A stretch of DNA of 64,000 nt from the NCBI RefSeq assembly GCF_964204645.1, contig NC_134034.1:13087962-13151961 (forward strand), read 5' to 3'. The position numbers and the translations under genes are program-made. This document shows positions 9,601 through 19,760 of this stretch, in pieces. The notes below the pieces were generated by a model, which did no database searches, was not told where the DNA came from, and worked only from the letters and a program-made list of their open reading frames with translations. The stretch comes from Tubulanus polymorphus. Taxonomy: Eukaryota; Nemertea; Palaeonemertea; Tubulaniformes; Tubulanidae. The first letter of the stretch is position 1, and each line of letters begins with the position of its first letter.

Positions 9601-12182
9601 CGCCGCATTCGTCTTTACTGGCCAGAATCTTCTGATAGGCGACCATCGGCCGCCATAGCAGGCCACTGCCAGTGGCTTTAATGGCGTCGTATAGCCAGTG
9701 AACGAGAACGGACTGGATTTCCGAGTAGAATATGATTTCTTCGGTGATCGTTTGCGAAGAGTTCAGGTCCTTGCGCCCGATCTCGTTGCGGTGTTTCGCC
9801 AGGTGAGCGATGAACGAGTATTTGTTTTTGAACTCGGGTCGGGCGATCAGGTCTGGGTTCTCCGGCCAATTCGGGATCGTGGCCACCTATTGGTAAACGA
9901 GAGAGTTATCTTTAAAAGCGCGATACGGAACTGTCACAACAAGGTTTGACTAGTCACCCGTCACAACATGGCGGAGGGGAAATTGCAACACAGTTATTCA
10001 CCAGATGGCGTGACGAGCATTCGATATATTGTCTGTGGGGATGTAGCTCAGTGGTAGAGCGCCCGCTTTGCATGCGGGAGGCCCGGGGTTCGAAACCCCG
10101 CATCTCCAACGATACCTGTTACAGTTACAGTAATATTGATTTTTATAAATGTTTTATCTTCTATGTACCTGGTGGAATCCTCGATTGTCACATGAGCGAG
10201 TTTCCCAGTCTCGCGATACCACCGGGTTCGAATCCCAGCGTCTCCACTTGTGGATCATGACGTCTATGTCTATGGGAACAGTGTGCGTACAACGACTATT
10301 TTTTCTACGTACCTGTGCGTCGGTGCTGGCCCAGAGAGCGTGCAAGAACTGGTTTGTATTCGGTCCGATCGAACTCAAATAGAACGCCGACATGTCGCGT
10401 TCCCGCTGCAGCTCGTGCAGCAAAGTTCCGATTTGTATCGAGAACTCCACCGTGTTCTTAGCCTGGGTAACAATAATAATAGTAACACAGGTCACTAGAA
10501 TGAAACAATGCCGATTTCGCAAAGAATTACTACACCGTCCCAGGTCAAATTAAACCCACACGACCGTGTCGAATTAGATCCATGGTCAAGTCGGGCCCAC
10601 GCAACTGGATATTGGGTGAAGGTGCGAGTCAAATTGAACAGATAGGATATACCCACACAACTGTGGAACTGGGTTTAGGGTAAAAATGAAACCCACAAAA
10701 CTGTAGAACTAGATCCAGAGTCACAACTGTGGAACTGGATCCACATTCAAATATTAAACCCGCATCACTGTGGAACTGGATCCAGAGTCAAATTAAACCC
10801 GTACATCTGTGGAACTGGATCCAGAGTCAAATTAAACCCGTACAACTGTGGAACTGGGTCCAGAGTCATATCAAAGACCCACACAATTGTTGTATCCACA
10901 GTAAAATAAAACCCACACAACTGTGGAACTGGGTTCAGCATCGAATTCAATTGTACACATGTAACTGAAAGAAATAAAGACGCGTCTAGCGCAAACTTAC
11001 TGAAGATAAAGTGATACGAGCTTCTGTGTTGATCACCAGTGAGTAAGTGATAACGCAAACCAATGCAACTGTCGGCACCAAGGTGATACTGAGCATTTTC
11101 ATCAATTGTTTGCGCTTTCCGGACTCCGACAAAGGATCCGGAGGCTTGCACGAGAAACCTATCGATAATCATTAGAAACGGATTTAATAATATTATCACG
11201 TGTATCAATGATAAATTGGATCTATTGGAATCTAAATGAATTTAATAAGACTTATTACAGTTTCCGGGCGCTGTTTTTGGGTACCCCTGGGTCCGCATTG
11301 TTGAATCTTATAATGTTTGTTGTCCCTATTTTTTCTAATTTTCTTATTTCTATTTCGTTCGTATCTCTGGATAGGATGACGATAGAAACGAAGTGAAAAT
11401 ATCGATCAAATTACTAGATCGGGTGCACAGGTACATGCGCAGGTACATGCGCACGAAAACTTGCCGCATCAATCAGATTGCCTGTTGCGTAATCGTTGAG
11501 GCAAATTTCACAGATATCAACTATAAATTGAAACCCGTGATAAAATGAAACGGGATATCTGACTGGCTAATATTGACATCATCTAAGCTTCGTATGCGGC
11601 TACGCACCCGGTCTAATGTGGAGAAGGGCTCGAATCCCTACTAGGGGAGGATGTGACAAAACTAACTTCAAAGCTACACCTGTTACCAACGGTCAATTCT
11701 GGTCAACAATGTCAACATTAAATTACCGAATATGCCAAGTTGATCGCTGCTAATGTTTTCCAGTATATCATCAGATATTTCACCGCTAGGTGTCTCCGAG
11801 GTAATTTCTCGCAGTTCGACTTGTTCGTTGACCGTCGATACCTTTCTGACTAACCCCGCTGCGACCGTCAACGCGTGATCTGAAAACACGAAAATATGGC
11901 GTCGGGATTCGAAAGTTTAAGAGAGTATTATATTTTGGTCAGGAAATCATCTTCTTTATGAACGATTGAATTTCTACTTGTGTGGCAATTCTGCTCAAAC
12001 TGAATACCCCGCGTAGGCCTACCGCGCGGGATCAGATTCATGAATCCCTTACTTTCGGAATGTCTCTGACTTCCCGTCTTACTGTGCGATACTTGACGGC
12101 CGTGTTGTTCACTTGCAGGAACCGCTATCGAATTCTTTTCCAATCTCACCTTCGGCATTGCCGATGACGTCGATGCAATCGC
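6642..12182 (-). CDS. NIT-domain receptor guanylate cyclase (9 exons; N-terminus possibly incomplete)
   Basis: Exons in transcript order: 12023-12182, 11727-11879, 11001-11158, 10313-10462, 8824-9886, 8078-8209, 7766-7864, 7360-7451, 6642-6830. All phases agree (2196 bases, stop TAG). From the first ATG in exon 1 (12158) the product is 723 aa; upstream exons may exist. Approximate order: disordered N-terminus; membrane helix 117-139; NIT domain about 150-410, including [18 protein letters not shown]; second helix 417-434; signalling helix with [15 protein letters not shown] at 470-484; cyclase domain from about 498. Guanine-specific Glu543 (KVETVGD) and Cys613 (RYCLFGD), the second metal Asp547, and Asn620/Arg624 (VNTASRMES) are present. 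The first metal Asp is Gly503 (LFTGIAGF). NIT domains sense nitrate/nitrite in bacteria, and related animal cyclases have been linked to nitric-oxide signalling. cGMP output is the family role; the missing Asp makes activity uncertain. Confidence 0.93.
6857..7306. repeat. 22-bp minisatellite in the last cyclase intron
   Basis: About 20 copies of GGCTGCTGATTGTGGTTCAT plus two bases, with variants TTCATAT, TGCATAT and TTCGTAT. It fills nearly all of the intron between exons 6642-6830 and 7360-7451. Confidence 0.95.
7490..7705. repeat. 55-bp minisatellite (array 1 of family)
   Basis: About four copies of a 54-55-bp unit containing CTGTAAATATTTCACCGAG and GAATCAGGGAACTCGGTAGC, in a cyclase intron. 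The same family forms a longer array at 42062-42605 and a single copy near 16537-16590. Confidence 0.92.
7927..8045. repeat. (GGGAGA)n hexanucleotide microsatellite beside a splice donor
   Basis: About 20 perfect copies, GGGAGA on the plus strand and TCTCCC on the transcribed strand, within the intron. The array ends only about 33 bases from the donor of cyclase exon 8078-8209. Confidence 0.97.
8561..8624. repeat. 16-bp tandem repeat, four copies
   Basis: Four copies of GTCCCAAGTGAAGTCA within a cyclase intron. Confidence 0.9.
10037..10108 (+). tRNA. tRNA-Ala (anticodon UGC)
   Basis: A complete cloverleaf of 72 nt. The acceptor stem is GGGGATG with CATCTCC and discriminator A. The D arm has TAGCTCAGTGGTAGAGC (A box). 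The anticodon stem-loop CCCGCTTTGCATGCGGG places TGC at the anticodon. The T arm is CGGGGTTCGAAACCCCG (B box). A T-run at 10140-10144 may terminate Pol III. It sits inside the intron between cyclase exons 8824-9886 and 10313-10462, on the strand opposite to that gene. No intron is present in the tRNA. Confidence 0.96.
10165..10246 (+). pseudogene. Degenerate tRNA 3' half, about 60-140 bases after tRNA-Ala
   Basis: CCGGGTTCGAATCCCAGCG followed by TCTCCA closely resembles the T arm and acceptor 3' strand of the adjacent tRNA-Ala. The 5' part does not fold as a tRNA. Most likely the remains of a tandem duplicate. Confidence 0.5.
10560..10965. repeat. 39-bp minisatellite (array 1 of family)
   Basis: About ten diverged copies of a 39-bp unit containing CACAACTGTGGAACTGGATC and GTCAAATTAAACCCACA, within the intron between cyclase exons 10313-10462 and 11001-11158. 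The family recurs at 30357-30795, 49140-49415 and 53470-53690, with stray units near 40150-40260 and 41645-41695. Confidence 0.92.
11600..11660 (+). repeat. Single diverged relative of the 77-bp B-box satellite
   Basis: GGGCTCGAATCCCTACTAGG followed by GGAGGATGTGAC resembles the 77-bp satellite core GGTTCAAATCCCTGTGAGGG plus AGGATGTG. It is a lone copy with a better B-box match (TCGAATCC) than the arrays, so it may be close to the progenitor. Confidence 0.5.
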
Positions 12183-13019
12183 CTGCTTAATACAACAAAA
12201 ACGAGGGTGTCTCAGAAAATATGTTACCAAACTTCTAAGATTAGTTATTCATTAACTATAATTGAAATGAATTTCTTATTTTTTTTTGGGGGGGGGGTAA
12301 ATTTGGTAGACCCGGGTGTTTTCTCGGGGTTGTAATGTTAAAATGCAACGATCAGCCACGCGTGGCTGAGCACTATCGTGTTTATGAATGGCCATGAAAA
12401 TTATGGAACCAAATAATCGAACCAAAAAATGATGGATTGTTCCATTGTGCATCGTAGGCCTATATTAGAAAACAACGATTGTTCGAAAAACCACGCTCAA
12501 AAGTGGCGGAAAAAGGCTAGAAAAATGACATCATCAATATATTTCTCCTAATCGGGCAGGTCATCTAGATAAACTACAAAGCGTAATCAGTTTATTTATA
12601 TCTATCGTGGGTGCTATAGTTTCATGTTTATATCGCCGAGTAACCAATGTTGTCAGTATCGGTGTACATAATTCCGATCTAAATACACACAGACACGTAA
12701 ACACCTTTTTTTCACCTACCATTTTCTTTTTTTTGTCAGCCTTTGCGAGCAGTGGTGATCCGGCCGCGGCCGTGTGGCGATGAGTTTGGATTCAGCGTAA
12801 TGAATTTCGACACGCGCTCACGCGGTGCGCGATGCGTTATTAGTGAGTAGACTGCTGTGATTCAGTAATTTCCGGCTGGTCGAAATTCTATCCTCGCCTT
12901 CATCAAACCAGACCGCGGGAGCCAGCCGACTGTCGTGTGATGACCGTCCATCTTAAGTTAGCCCCGGATTTTGACCGGAGAAGACCTATCTTGTATAATG
13001 AATAAATCAGCTTCAGAAA

Positions 13020-13070
13020 GAATGCTGGTGTGTCTGGTGTTTGTAGTTCAATTTCTATCAATGTATCGAA
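13020..13070. repeat. Stray decayed copy of the 109-bp SOAT-intron unit
   Basis: GTCTGGTGTTTGTAGTTC followed by a TTTCAATCA-like tail matches the unit of the array at 1170-1665. Confidence 0.55.
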
Positions 13071-13494
13071 GATCGCAGGGCCATGGTTAGACCGGGCAAA
13101 TGATTCTGCCGATGAAGAGTTTTTCATGAAGGTTTTTTTTTTTTAAAAAAACCCCAGCTAGACCTGCTCCCATTGCCTCAGATAACGTGTTTTGGAATGG
13201 ACTATGAAACAGCTTTGTGCTTCTAAAACATTATGATCCGTATCAGCGACTCAATCAACCTCAATCACCGGAAACCGTGGTCTCAAATAGCCCTACGAGC
13301 CTTCGAAATGCAACAATATTAAAAAGACTCTTTGGGGAAGACCCCCAACCTCTCAAACTATAAGGTGCGAATTCTTCCCCAGATTGACACCTTCCTTCTA
13401 ACCGATAGTTCGTCATATCCAGTTTGAAATCATTTAAATTGTCTTCTTTGGGATGAAATCCTAGGTTTGTAATAACTGATAAATCTTCATATTC

Positions 13495-13519
13495 GGGGTA
13501 GTTATAACGAGGTTCCACT
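13495..13519 (-). mobile_element. Isolated DNA-transposon terminus
   Basis: Read on the minus strand this is CAGTGGAACCTCGTTATAAC, typical of a pogo/Tigger- or mariner-type TIR. The partner end was not found nearby, so the element is probably truncated. It lies upstream of the cyclase and just downstream of METTL2. Confidence 0.4.
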
Positions 13520-13752
13520 GTTCACTGTATTCGATAGGACGTTTCCAATGGGGGGGGGGGGGGGGGGATTCCAATTCCGTAGATTCCAAGCGAAAAACGA
13601 GCAATAGCGAAACGATAAAAATAAGCCATAGCACTATCTTTGAACTTCATACCCTTTTTTCTTGTTTTATTTAAAAAAATCTTTTAAAAATGCTCATCGT
13701 ATTAGACTAAAATTAAAAATACATTTCAACTAAAATATTGTCATCGAGATCG

Positions 13753-16700
13753 TCATCTATTGTCCGCTTCCGGTACTGACGACGGTTTCCGGTATTTACA
13801 CTGCACCCAAACGCGATACATTTTCAACTGGCGCCCTCTATTGACCTGCAGTCGTCGATCAACCAGATTCTGTTCTTCGACGAGCCCGGCTTTAGTGAAC
13901 ATGTCCCGCAGTTCGTCTGCAATAAATGACAATACACACTTTGAGAACATGCGGACTGATCTGATACTGCAACTTAGGCTAAAAAAATGATACCTTGTTT
14001 CTCCGCTCTGCTGAGCTTAAAAGTTGACCCTGTCGGCCGCCTATCTACCCTATACATTACTTTTTTAAAATCGTGATCAATTTTACCATAACAGACCCGG
14101 CCGCTATAGACATGAACTGTTTACAAATTTTATCATATCTTACAAAAATGACCCGGCCGCTGCGGAGAAACAAGGTATCATCATTTTTGTTTAGCCTTAT
14201 ACTTCGTGCTTTCAGCCCCTGCATTGCCAACTGCCCTCTTCAAATTAACATTTTTAAAAGTAATCGGGGAAAAAGAATTCCTGGTCAAAATGTACCGATT
14301 TACTCATTCACCATTTTTAATTTTCTATTCGTCAAAATTGAAGGAGTTTCTGGCGTTTTGATGAAAAATTTAACTACAGTCAACCCCCGGATATACCACC
14401 CTACCATACACCGCCACCCCGCCTACCACCAAGTTTTCTCAATGTACATTTCAGTACAAATACATAATAGTAAAACACCCCCGATATACCACCCTACCAT
14501 ACACCGCCACCCCTGCCTACCGCCAAGTTTTCTCAATGTACATTTCAGTACAAATACATAATAGTAAAACACCCCCGATATACCACCCTACCATACACCG
14601 CCACCACTGCCTACCGCCAAGTTTTCTCAATGTACATTTCAGTACAAATACATAATAGTAAAACACCCCCGATATACCACCCTACCATACACCGCCACCC
14701 CTGCCTACCGCCAAGTTTTCTCAATGTACATTTCAGTACAAATACATAATAGTAAAACACCCCCGATATACCACCCTACCATATACCACCACCCCCGCCT
14801 TCTCAATGTACATCTCTATACAAATACATAGTTAAACATCCCCAATATACCGCCCTCCCATACACCGCCACCCCACCTTCCCGTACATCTTTATACAAAT
14901 ACATAGTAAAACACCCCCGATATACCGCCATACTCTCTATACCGCCAAAATCGTATATCGGGGGTCGACTGTAGTTTCGAGGACCTCTAAATGCAATTTC
15001 CGTTCAGAATGAGTTCATTTTAGGAATGAAGGAGTCGTAGGGACCCGATGCGTATTTTTCGTGCGATACCTTGCGTGAAAAAATAAACACGAGTTCCGTC
15101 GCCTCGTACGTAGAAATTATCGGACAAACATCGGCCTTTTTTGAAACGCAGCTGAGCGAGATCGTAACGACCGTAATCACGAAACACGATTAGACCACCG
15201 GGTTTTAAACAGCGACTCAAACGATTTATACTGCTCTGCATTCTGAAAAAAACAGAAAAACCAATTAAGAATACTTTAATCATGAGTACCCAAACTTTGA
15301 CAGTCTACTGTATTTCTCAAATTCTTACTCAGTATTTGACACCAACTCTGGGTAGAATTTTACCGGTCTCAACTTTACCGCAGTAAGAGACAGAGTCTAC
15401 TGTATTTCACAAACTCTTACTCAGTATTTGACACCAACTCGGGGTAGAATTTTACCAGTCTCAACTTTACCGCAGTAAGAGACGGTCAGAGTCTACTGTA
15501 TTTCACAAACTCTTACTCAGTATTTTACACCAACTCGGGGTAGAATTTTACCAGTCTCAACTTTACCGCAGTAAGAGACAGAGTCTACTGTATTTCACAA
15601 ACTCTTACTCAGTATTTGACACCAACTCGGGGTAGAATTTTAACAGTCTCAACTTTACCGCAGTAAGAGACAGAGTCTACTGTATTTCACAAACTCTTAC
15701 TCAGTATTTGACACCAACTCGGGGTAGAATTTTACCAGTCTCAACTTTACCGCAGTAAGAGATAGAGTCTAATGTATTTCATAAACTCTTACTCAGTATT
15801 TGACACCAACTCGGGGTAGAATTTTACCAGTCTCAACTTTACCGCAGTAAGAGACAGAGTCTACTGTATTTCATAAACTCTTACTCAGTATTTGACACCA
15901 ACTCGGGGTAGAATTTTACCAGTCTCAACTTTACCGCAGTAAGAGATAGAGTCTACCGTATAAAACAAACTCTTACTCAGTATCTCACAACAAAGCATGA
16001 ACACCAGAATATTTCCACAACCCTCCAACTAATCTAAATTCCTGGTTGTTACTCACTTGTCGGGATGAATAGCTGACAGGACGAATATAAGAACGATGAC
16101 ATCAATGGATCGGTCCGGAAACGGTAACGGAGTCGTTTCATCGGTTAAATCGTAAACAAAACCATAACATCTTTTCTCATTATATTCATTGTGTTCCTAA
16201 AAAATAACCGTGTACAGTTTAGAGGACTGCATTAATTACGCTCTCGGCACCCAGTTCCATATTTGTGACATGATCCCTACAGACCAGTCATTCCTGGATT
16301 TTAAAGAGTTGACAAGGAGTTTGGAAATGAACTTTGATTTAACTCAAGCCTCAGAGTCCAAGGGGTCAGATTTTAAATGAGAACTTCGGAACTGGGGCCT
16401 GATTTCTTATCTGCGTACCTTGACTAGCTGTATGGCGGATTTGGCGAAATCGCAGCAATACACAAATAAACCGGGATCGCTAAAAAAAAGATTAAAAATA
16501 CATAAATAAGATGATTTTTAAACATTTTCAGCACCTGCTGTAAATATTTCACCGAGTTGAGAATCAGGGAACTGGTGAGGTTAGGACGAAGTATTATTTC
16601 ATAGAGTTAAGAATCAATCTAACACACTTTATAGATTATCAAAATCGCAGACGTACTCATTAGTTTGTAAGACAGGAAATACAGTGTTGCCGACACCGCA

Positions 16701-18029
16701 TCCTACTTCCCAAACACGATAACTAGCATTACAACCCGGGTAAACATCACTAGACGTCACAGGAGCAGACACAACAGGGCCAGGAGCAGATGTCGTAGGA
16801 GCAGACGCCTGAGGAGCAGACGTCACAGGAGCAGACACCTGAGGAGCAGACGTCACAGGAGCAGACGCCTGAGGAGCAGACGTCACAGGAGCAGACGTCA
16901 CAGGAGCAGACATCACAGGACTAGATGTCACAGAAGTCTCTTTCTCCTCTCCCACGTTGACTTTGCGCGGAATTTTTTCGAGCGTCAAATTCGGAGCGAG
17001 TTCGGGAAATTCGGTGAACAGCCAGTGACGATCTTTGAAGAAACGATTTTGATGCTGTTCGTAGAATTCGTGCCAAAACCGGTCGGCGTCGGTTTCGTAT
17101 TCGGCTTGAAACGACAGAAATGAATATTTAGATACGAATGGAAGATAATTATCAGAGATTCAAAGATCTTACTTTAAAACATGTATTGTAATATGGCACT
17201 TCATTGATTTTCAAATAACATGTACCTATTTTTTCATTCGGAAGAATTACTTCGCTGTTCTCGGCTATTTTACCCTCAGCTGCCACAGTCTGCTCCTCAT
17301 CCCATTCGACATTATCCCTGATGGATAAAAAATAAAATTTGCCATTGATGTAATCAGGTTCAAATCCCTGTGAGGGAGGATGTGTCTACTAGGACAGGGG
17401 TTTGTACTGTAACAGAGTCTCATGATGTCATCAGGTTCAAATCCCTGTGAGGGAGGATGTGTCTACTAGGACAGGGGTTTGTACTGTGACAGAGTCTCGT
17501 GATGTCATCAGGTTCAAATCCCTGTGAGGGAGGATGTGTCTACTAGGACAGGGGTTTGTACTGTGACAGAGTCTCACGATGTCATCAGGTTCAAATCCCT
17601 GTAAGGGAGGATGTGTCTACTAGGACAGGGGTTTGTACTGTAACAGAGTCTCATGATGTCATCAGGTTCAAATCCCTGTGAGGGAGGATGTGTCTACTAG
17701 GACAGTGGTTTGTACTGTGACAGAGTCTCGTGATGTCATCAGGTTCAAATCCCTGTGAGGGAGGATGTGTCTACTAGGACAGGGGTTTGTACTGTAACAG
17801 AGTCTTATGATGTCATCAGGTTCAAATCCCTGTGAGGGAGGATGTGTCTACTAGGACAGGGGTTTATGAGGACGAATATTTACCAGGCGTTGTGCTCGAA
17901 TACGTTCTTCTCTCCGGTCAGGAATCTATTCCCGAACTGTGGGCGCTTATTCTGCTCGTCCTGAGTCCCTTCCGAATGGCTCAGATCACCAACAGGGACA
18001 GTGCCATCGGTCGCTGCTTTCGATGACAT
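13753..18029 (-). CDS. METTL2: METTL2-like tRNA (cytosine-3) N-methyltransferase, 7 coding exons, complete
   Basis: Exons in transcript order: 17884-18029, 17226-17317, 16657-17104, 16419-16479, 16057-16196, 15070-15242, 13753-13916. Phases all agree; 1224 bases, 407 aa. Start ATG 18029-18027 lies 13 bases after an acceptor at 18043, so a 5' exon exists; a mitochondrial presequence there cannot be excluded. Family marks in order: [36 protein letters not shown] motif I EVGCGVGN (about 212-219), [56 protein letters not shown], and the tail [25 protein letters not shown]2/8 enzymes make 3-methylcytidine at position 32 of certain tRNAs using S-adenosylmethionine. Residues about 142-198 are an [10 protein letters not shown] repeat absent from vertebrate METTL2. 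A poly(A) signal AATAAA is at 13666-13671 (minus), 82 bases past the stop. Confidence 0.94.
13977..14196. mobile_element. Harbinger-like MITE, copy 1 (220 bp)
   Basis: The ends form an inverted repeat of about 30 bp: GGCTAAA, then GATACCTTGTTTCTCCGC at the left and its complement at the right. It is flanked by TTA on both sides (13974-13976 and 14197-14199); 3-bp TWA duplications are typical of PIF/Harbinger. The interior has a repeated GACCCGGCCGC motif. It lies in the last METTL2 intron. A near-identical copy is at 59079-59299. Confidence 0.85.
14377..14971. mobile_element. Pogo/Tigger-like MITE containing a 94-bp tandem array
   Basis: The left end CAGTCAACCCCCGGATATAC and the reversed right end CAGTCGACCCCCGATATAC form a TIR. 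TA lies on both sides (14375-14376 and 14972-14973). The interior holds about six copies of a 94-bp unit that itself begins CCCCCGATATACCACC, the TIR sequence. TIR start CAGTYGAC and TA duplication fit pogo-type elements. It lies in the same METTL2 intron as the Harbinger-like MITE. Confidence 0.85.
15296..15991. repeat. 92-bp satellite (array 1), in a METTL2 intron
   Basis: About 7.5 copies of a 92-bp unit with TCTACTGTATTTCACAAACT, TTACTCAGTATTTGACACC and AACTTTACCGCAGTAAGAG. The longer arrays of this family at 35573-36965 and 37460-38404 run in the opposite orientation. Confidence 0.97.
16537..16592. repeat. Single copy of the 55-bp minisatellite
   Basis: CTGTAAATATTTCACCGAG and GAATCAGGGAACT match the units at 7490-7705 and 42062-42605. 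It lies in a METTL2 intron. Confidence 0.8.
16745..16930 (-). repeat. In-frame 15-bp minisatellite in METTL2 exon 3
   Basis: About eleven 15-bp units (GGAGCAGACGTCACA-like on the plus strand) encode [15 protein letters not shown] and SAPTT repeats. Because the unit is a multiple of three, length changes keep the frame. It sits between the conserved N-terminal region and SAM motif I, where vertebrate METTL2 has a variable linker. Confidence 0.95.
17345..17866 (+). repeat. 77-bp B-box satellite (array 1), in METTL2 intron 1
   Basis: About seven copies of a 77-bp unit: GATGTCATCAGGTTCAAATC, then CCTGTGAGGGAGGATGTGTC, then TACTAGGACAGGGGTTTGTA and ACTGTGACAGAGTCTCGT. GGTTCAAATCC matches the Pol III B-box consensus. 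The array ends 18 bases from the donor side of exon 17884-18029. Confidence 0.97.
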
Positions 18030-18356
18030 CACTCTTGACAATCTGAAATATGTGAAAATGAAACTGGGCATCTTTTGACAAAACTTAATCAATTAAATGA
18101 AAGTTTCCACCATTGATTTGGTAATGATCTAGCGCAATAGACAGCAGTCCAATAAATTTCGGTTTTTATAGTTAGTCATGACCTGTCGTCGAAGCAAATA
18201 ATCGAAGGCCGTATAGTTCAGCATTTCACATGTTGGCCATCCTGTTGGGTGACTGCCTTCAATCCTGTGGTTGAATAGTTCCGACAAACTGACGTGATTC
18301 ATGGTGTCATTAAGTTTGCAATAAGTCTACAAAAACCGATGTTAGCCGTACACTAT

Positions 18357-18391
18357 AGTCAGTAACCTGTCTGTGGTTTAGTTTCGCACTT
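18357..18391. repeat. Old dispersed repeat split by a SINE (left part)
   Basis: AGTCAGTAACCTGTCTGTGG then TTTAGTTTC also occurs at 5786-5833, where it continues directly into GGATATTTTCACAAA. Here that continuation is found on the other side of the SINE, at 18604. Confidence 0.75.
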
Positions 18392-18401
18392 GGAATTGGA
18401 T

Positions 18402-18597
18402 TGTCCTGTCCTGTGGCATGGTGGATAAGGTGTTGGACTCACAACTGAGAGGTTGAGGGTTCGAATCCTAGTGAAACCATGCATTCAGATAGGACACATA
18501 TCAGTGCCGGTCGACTCACGGATTTAACAACAAAAGTCCGTACCTGGCAAATATCTTCAACATGTTGAAGTTGCCCAGTAATAGGTAGGTAGGTAGA
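18402..18597 (+). mobile_element. tRNA-derived SINE with 10-bp target-site duplication
   Basis: The 5' head is tRNA-like: TGGCATGGTGGATAAGGTG (A-box region) and GGGTTCGAATCC (B box). The non-tRNA body ends in a (TAGG)n run near 18583-18596. The element is bracketed by a direct repeat GGAATTGGAT at 18392-18401 and 18598-18607. The tRNA part does not fold as a functional tRNA. It is inserted in an older repeat upstream of METTL2. Confidence 0.88.
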
Positions 18598-19043
18598 GGA
18601 ATTGGATATTTTCACAAATATTAGCCCTACTTACACACACCTACCTATCAATAATTATTGGTAACAATTGTGTTTTTCGACCAACCAAAGATTCTCTTAT
18701 TGAAATATAATTAGATCTCACAAACAGCGATGACAATGACATGACATATTATCGACGAAACGTACACATTTTCTGAAAAACGTCCAATATATTGTTAATT
18801 GAATTGAGCTTTACAAGTAGAATCGGGCGATTTCCTATTGATTTATTAAATCAACTAAGTTTTGAAGGCTCATCTTTTTCGAGTATCATTTCAACTAGGC
18901 TATTTGCCGTCAGATCTCACCGAACTAAGCTGGTTTGAAAGATATTTCCGTCTAGCGAGGGAAAAATGTGACACCGTACTATGTTACAATAAATTATGAA
19001 TTGGGAATTGAATTTGTGTTTTCCGTATCAAATTCGAATTAAC

Positions 19044-19388
19044 TTTATTATGAAAACCCATAAATCACAACAAAATGTAATACACAAGACAAAAGTAAAA
19101 CGGAGCAAAGAGCGAAGACAAAACGTTACTTAAACAATTTTACTAGTTTTATCGGAAGATATAACTGGGGAAATCCCACACAAAAAAACCGAGCCGGCAC
19201 CCGCGGCGTCGACCGGACCTGCAACAGCTCAAAAGTCCGGTCCATGCGTCTTAAATACAACCTCAAGGTCGTCGAGCGTGTTGTTTTTCTGTGGATAAAT
19301 TGCGGAAGCCAATAATAACCATATTTATAAGGTGAGGCAGTGGTGGAATCAGCAGCAGATTCGAATCCATTCAATTTTAATTTCTGAC
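19044..19388 (-). other. Possible 3'-terminal exon of an unidentified minus-strand transcript
   Basis: There is an acceptor-like TTAGTTTTAC/ATGTCAG junction at 19389 on the minus strand, and AATAAA at 19044-19049 (minus). One frame stays open for about 82 codons to 19126, but I recognise no protein in it. It could be a real 3' exon or chance; no upstream partner was found. Confidence 0.2.
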
Positions 19389-19559
19389 ATTTTAGTTAGG
19401 CGACGGAGGAGCAAAGGTGTTGAATATTCCATTCCATTTCCGGCAGTAGCGTGACGTTGTCTCACAAAATGGCCGCTTTTTCAATTGCTGGTTAGGGAGG
19501 CTAGGCCGTAGGGTTAGGCTACAGATGAAGTTAAAAAGATTTTGAATTGGAATGTGGCC

Positions 19560-19760
19560 GTTTTAGTTTTAGTGGTTAAAATGCTTACAAGCACAGTGGT
19601 ATGTGCATGCTTGAATCCCCGTTTTGACGCTGTAAACGCAGTAAGCCTACAGTACGATATGCGTATAACTACTATGCGTTATGAGGTTCTGTTGGAGCCG
19701 TGCACTACGTCGTCAATATCGACGTTTCAAAATTACAATTAAAATAGCGAATTTCGGCAT
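19560..19760. repeat. Interspersed repeat with GTGCACTACGTC motif, copy 1
   Basis: Contains a region resembling 29300-29500 (ATGCTTAC, then GTGCACTACGTCGTCAATAT and CGTTTCAAAA). Related copies are at 29310-29490, 29815-30170 and 30295-30325. Confidence 0.6.

Noticed and set aside
8910-9869. Other-frame ORFs of 60-120 codons over the cyclase exon
   Set aside because: Shadows of the 354-codon NIT/cyclase exon, caused by its high GC content.
18402-18480. Functional tRNA gene at the SINE head
   Set aside because: The acceptor strands do not pair and target duplications show it is part of a retrotransposed SINE.
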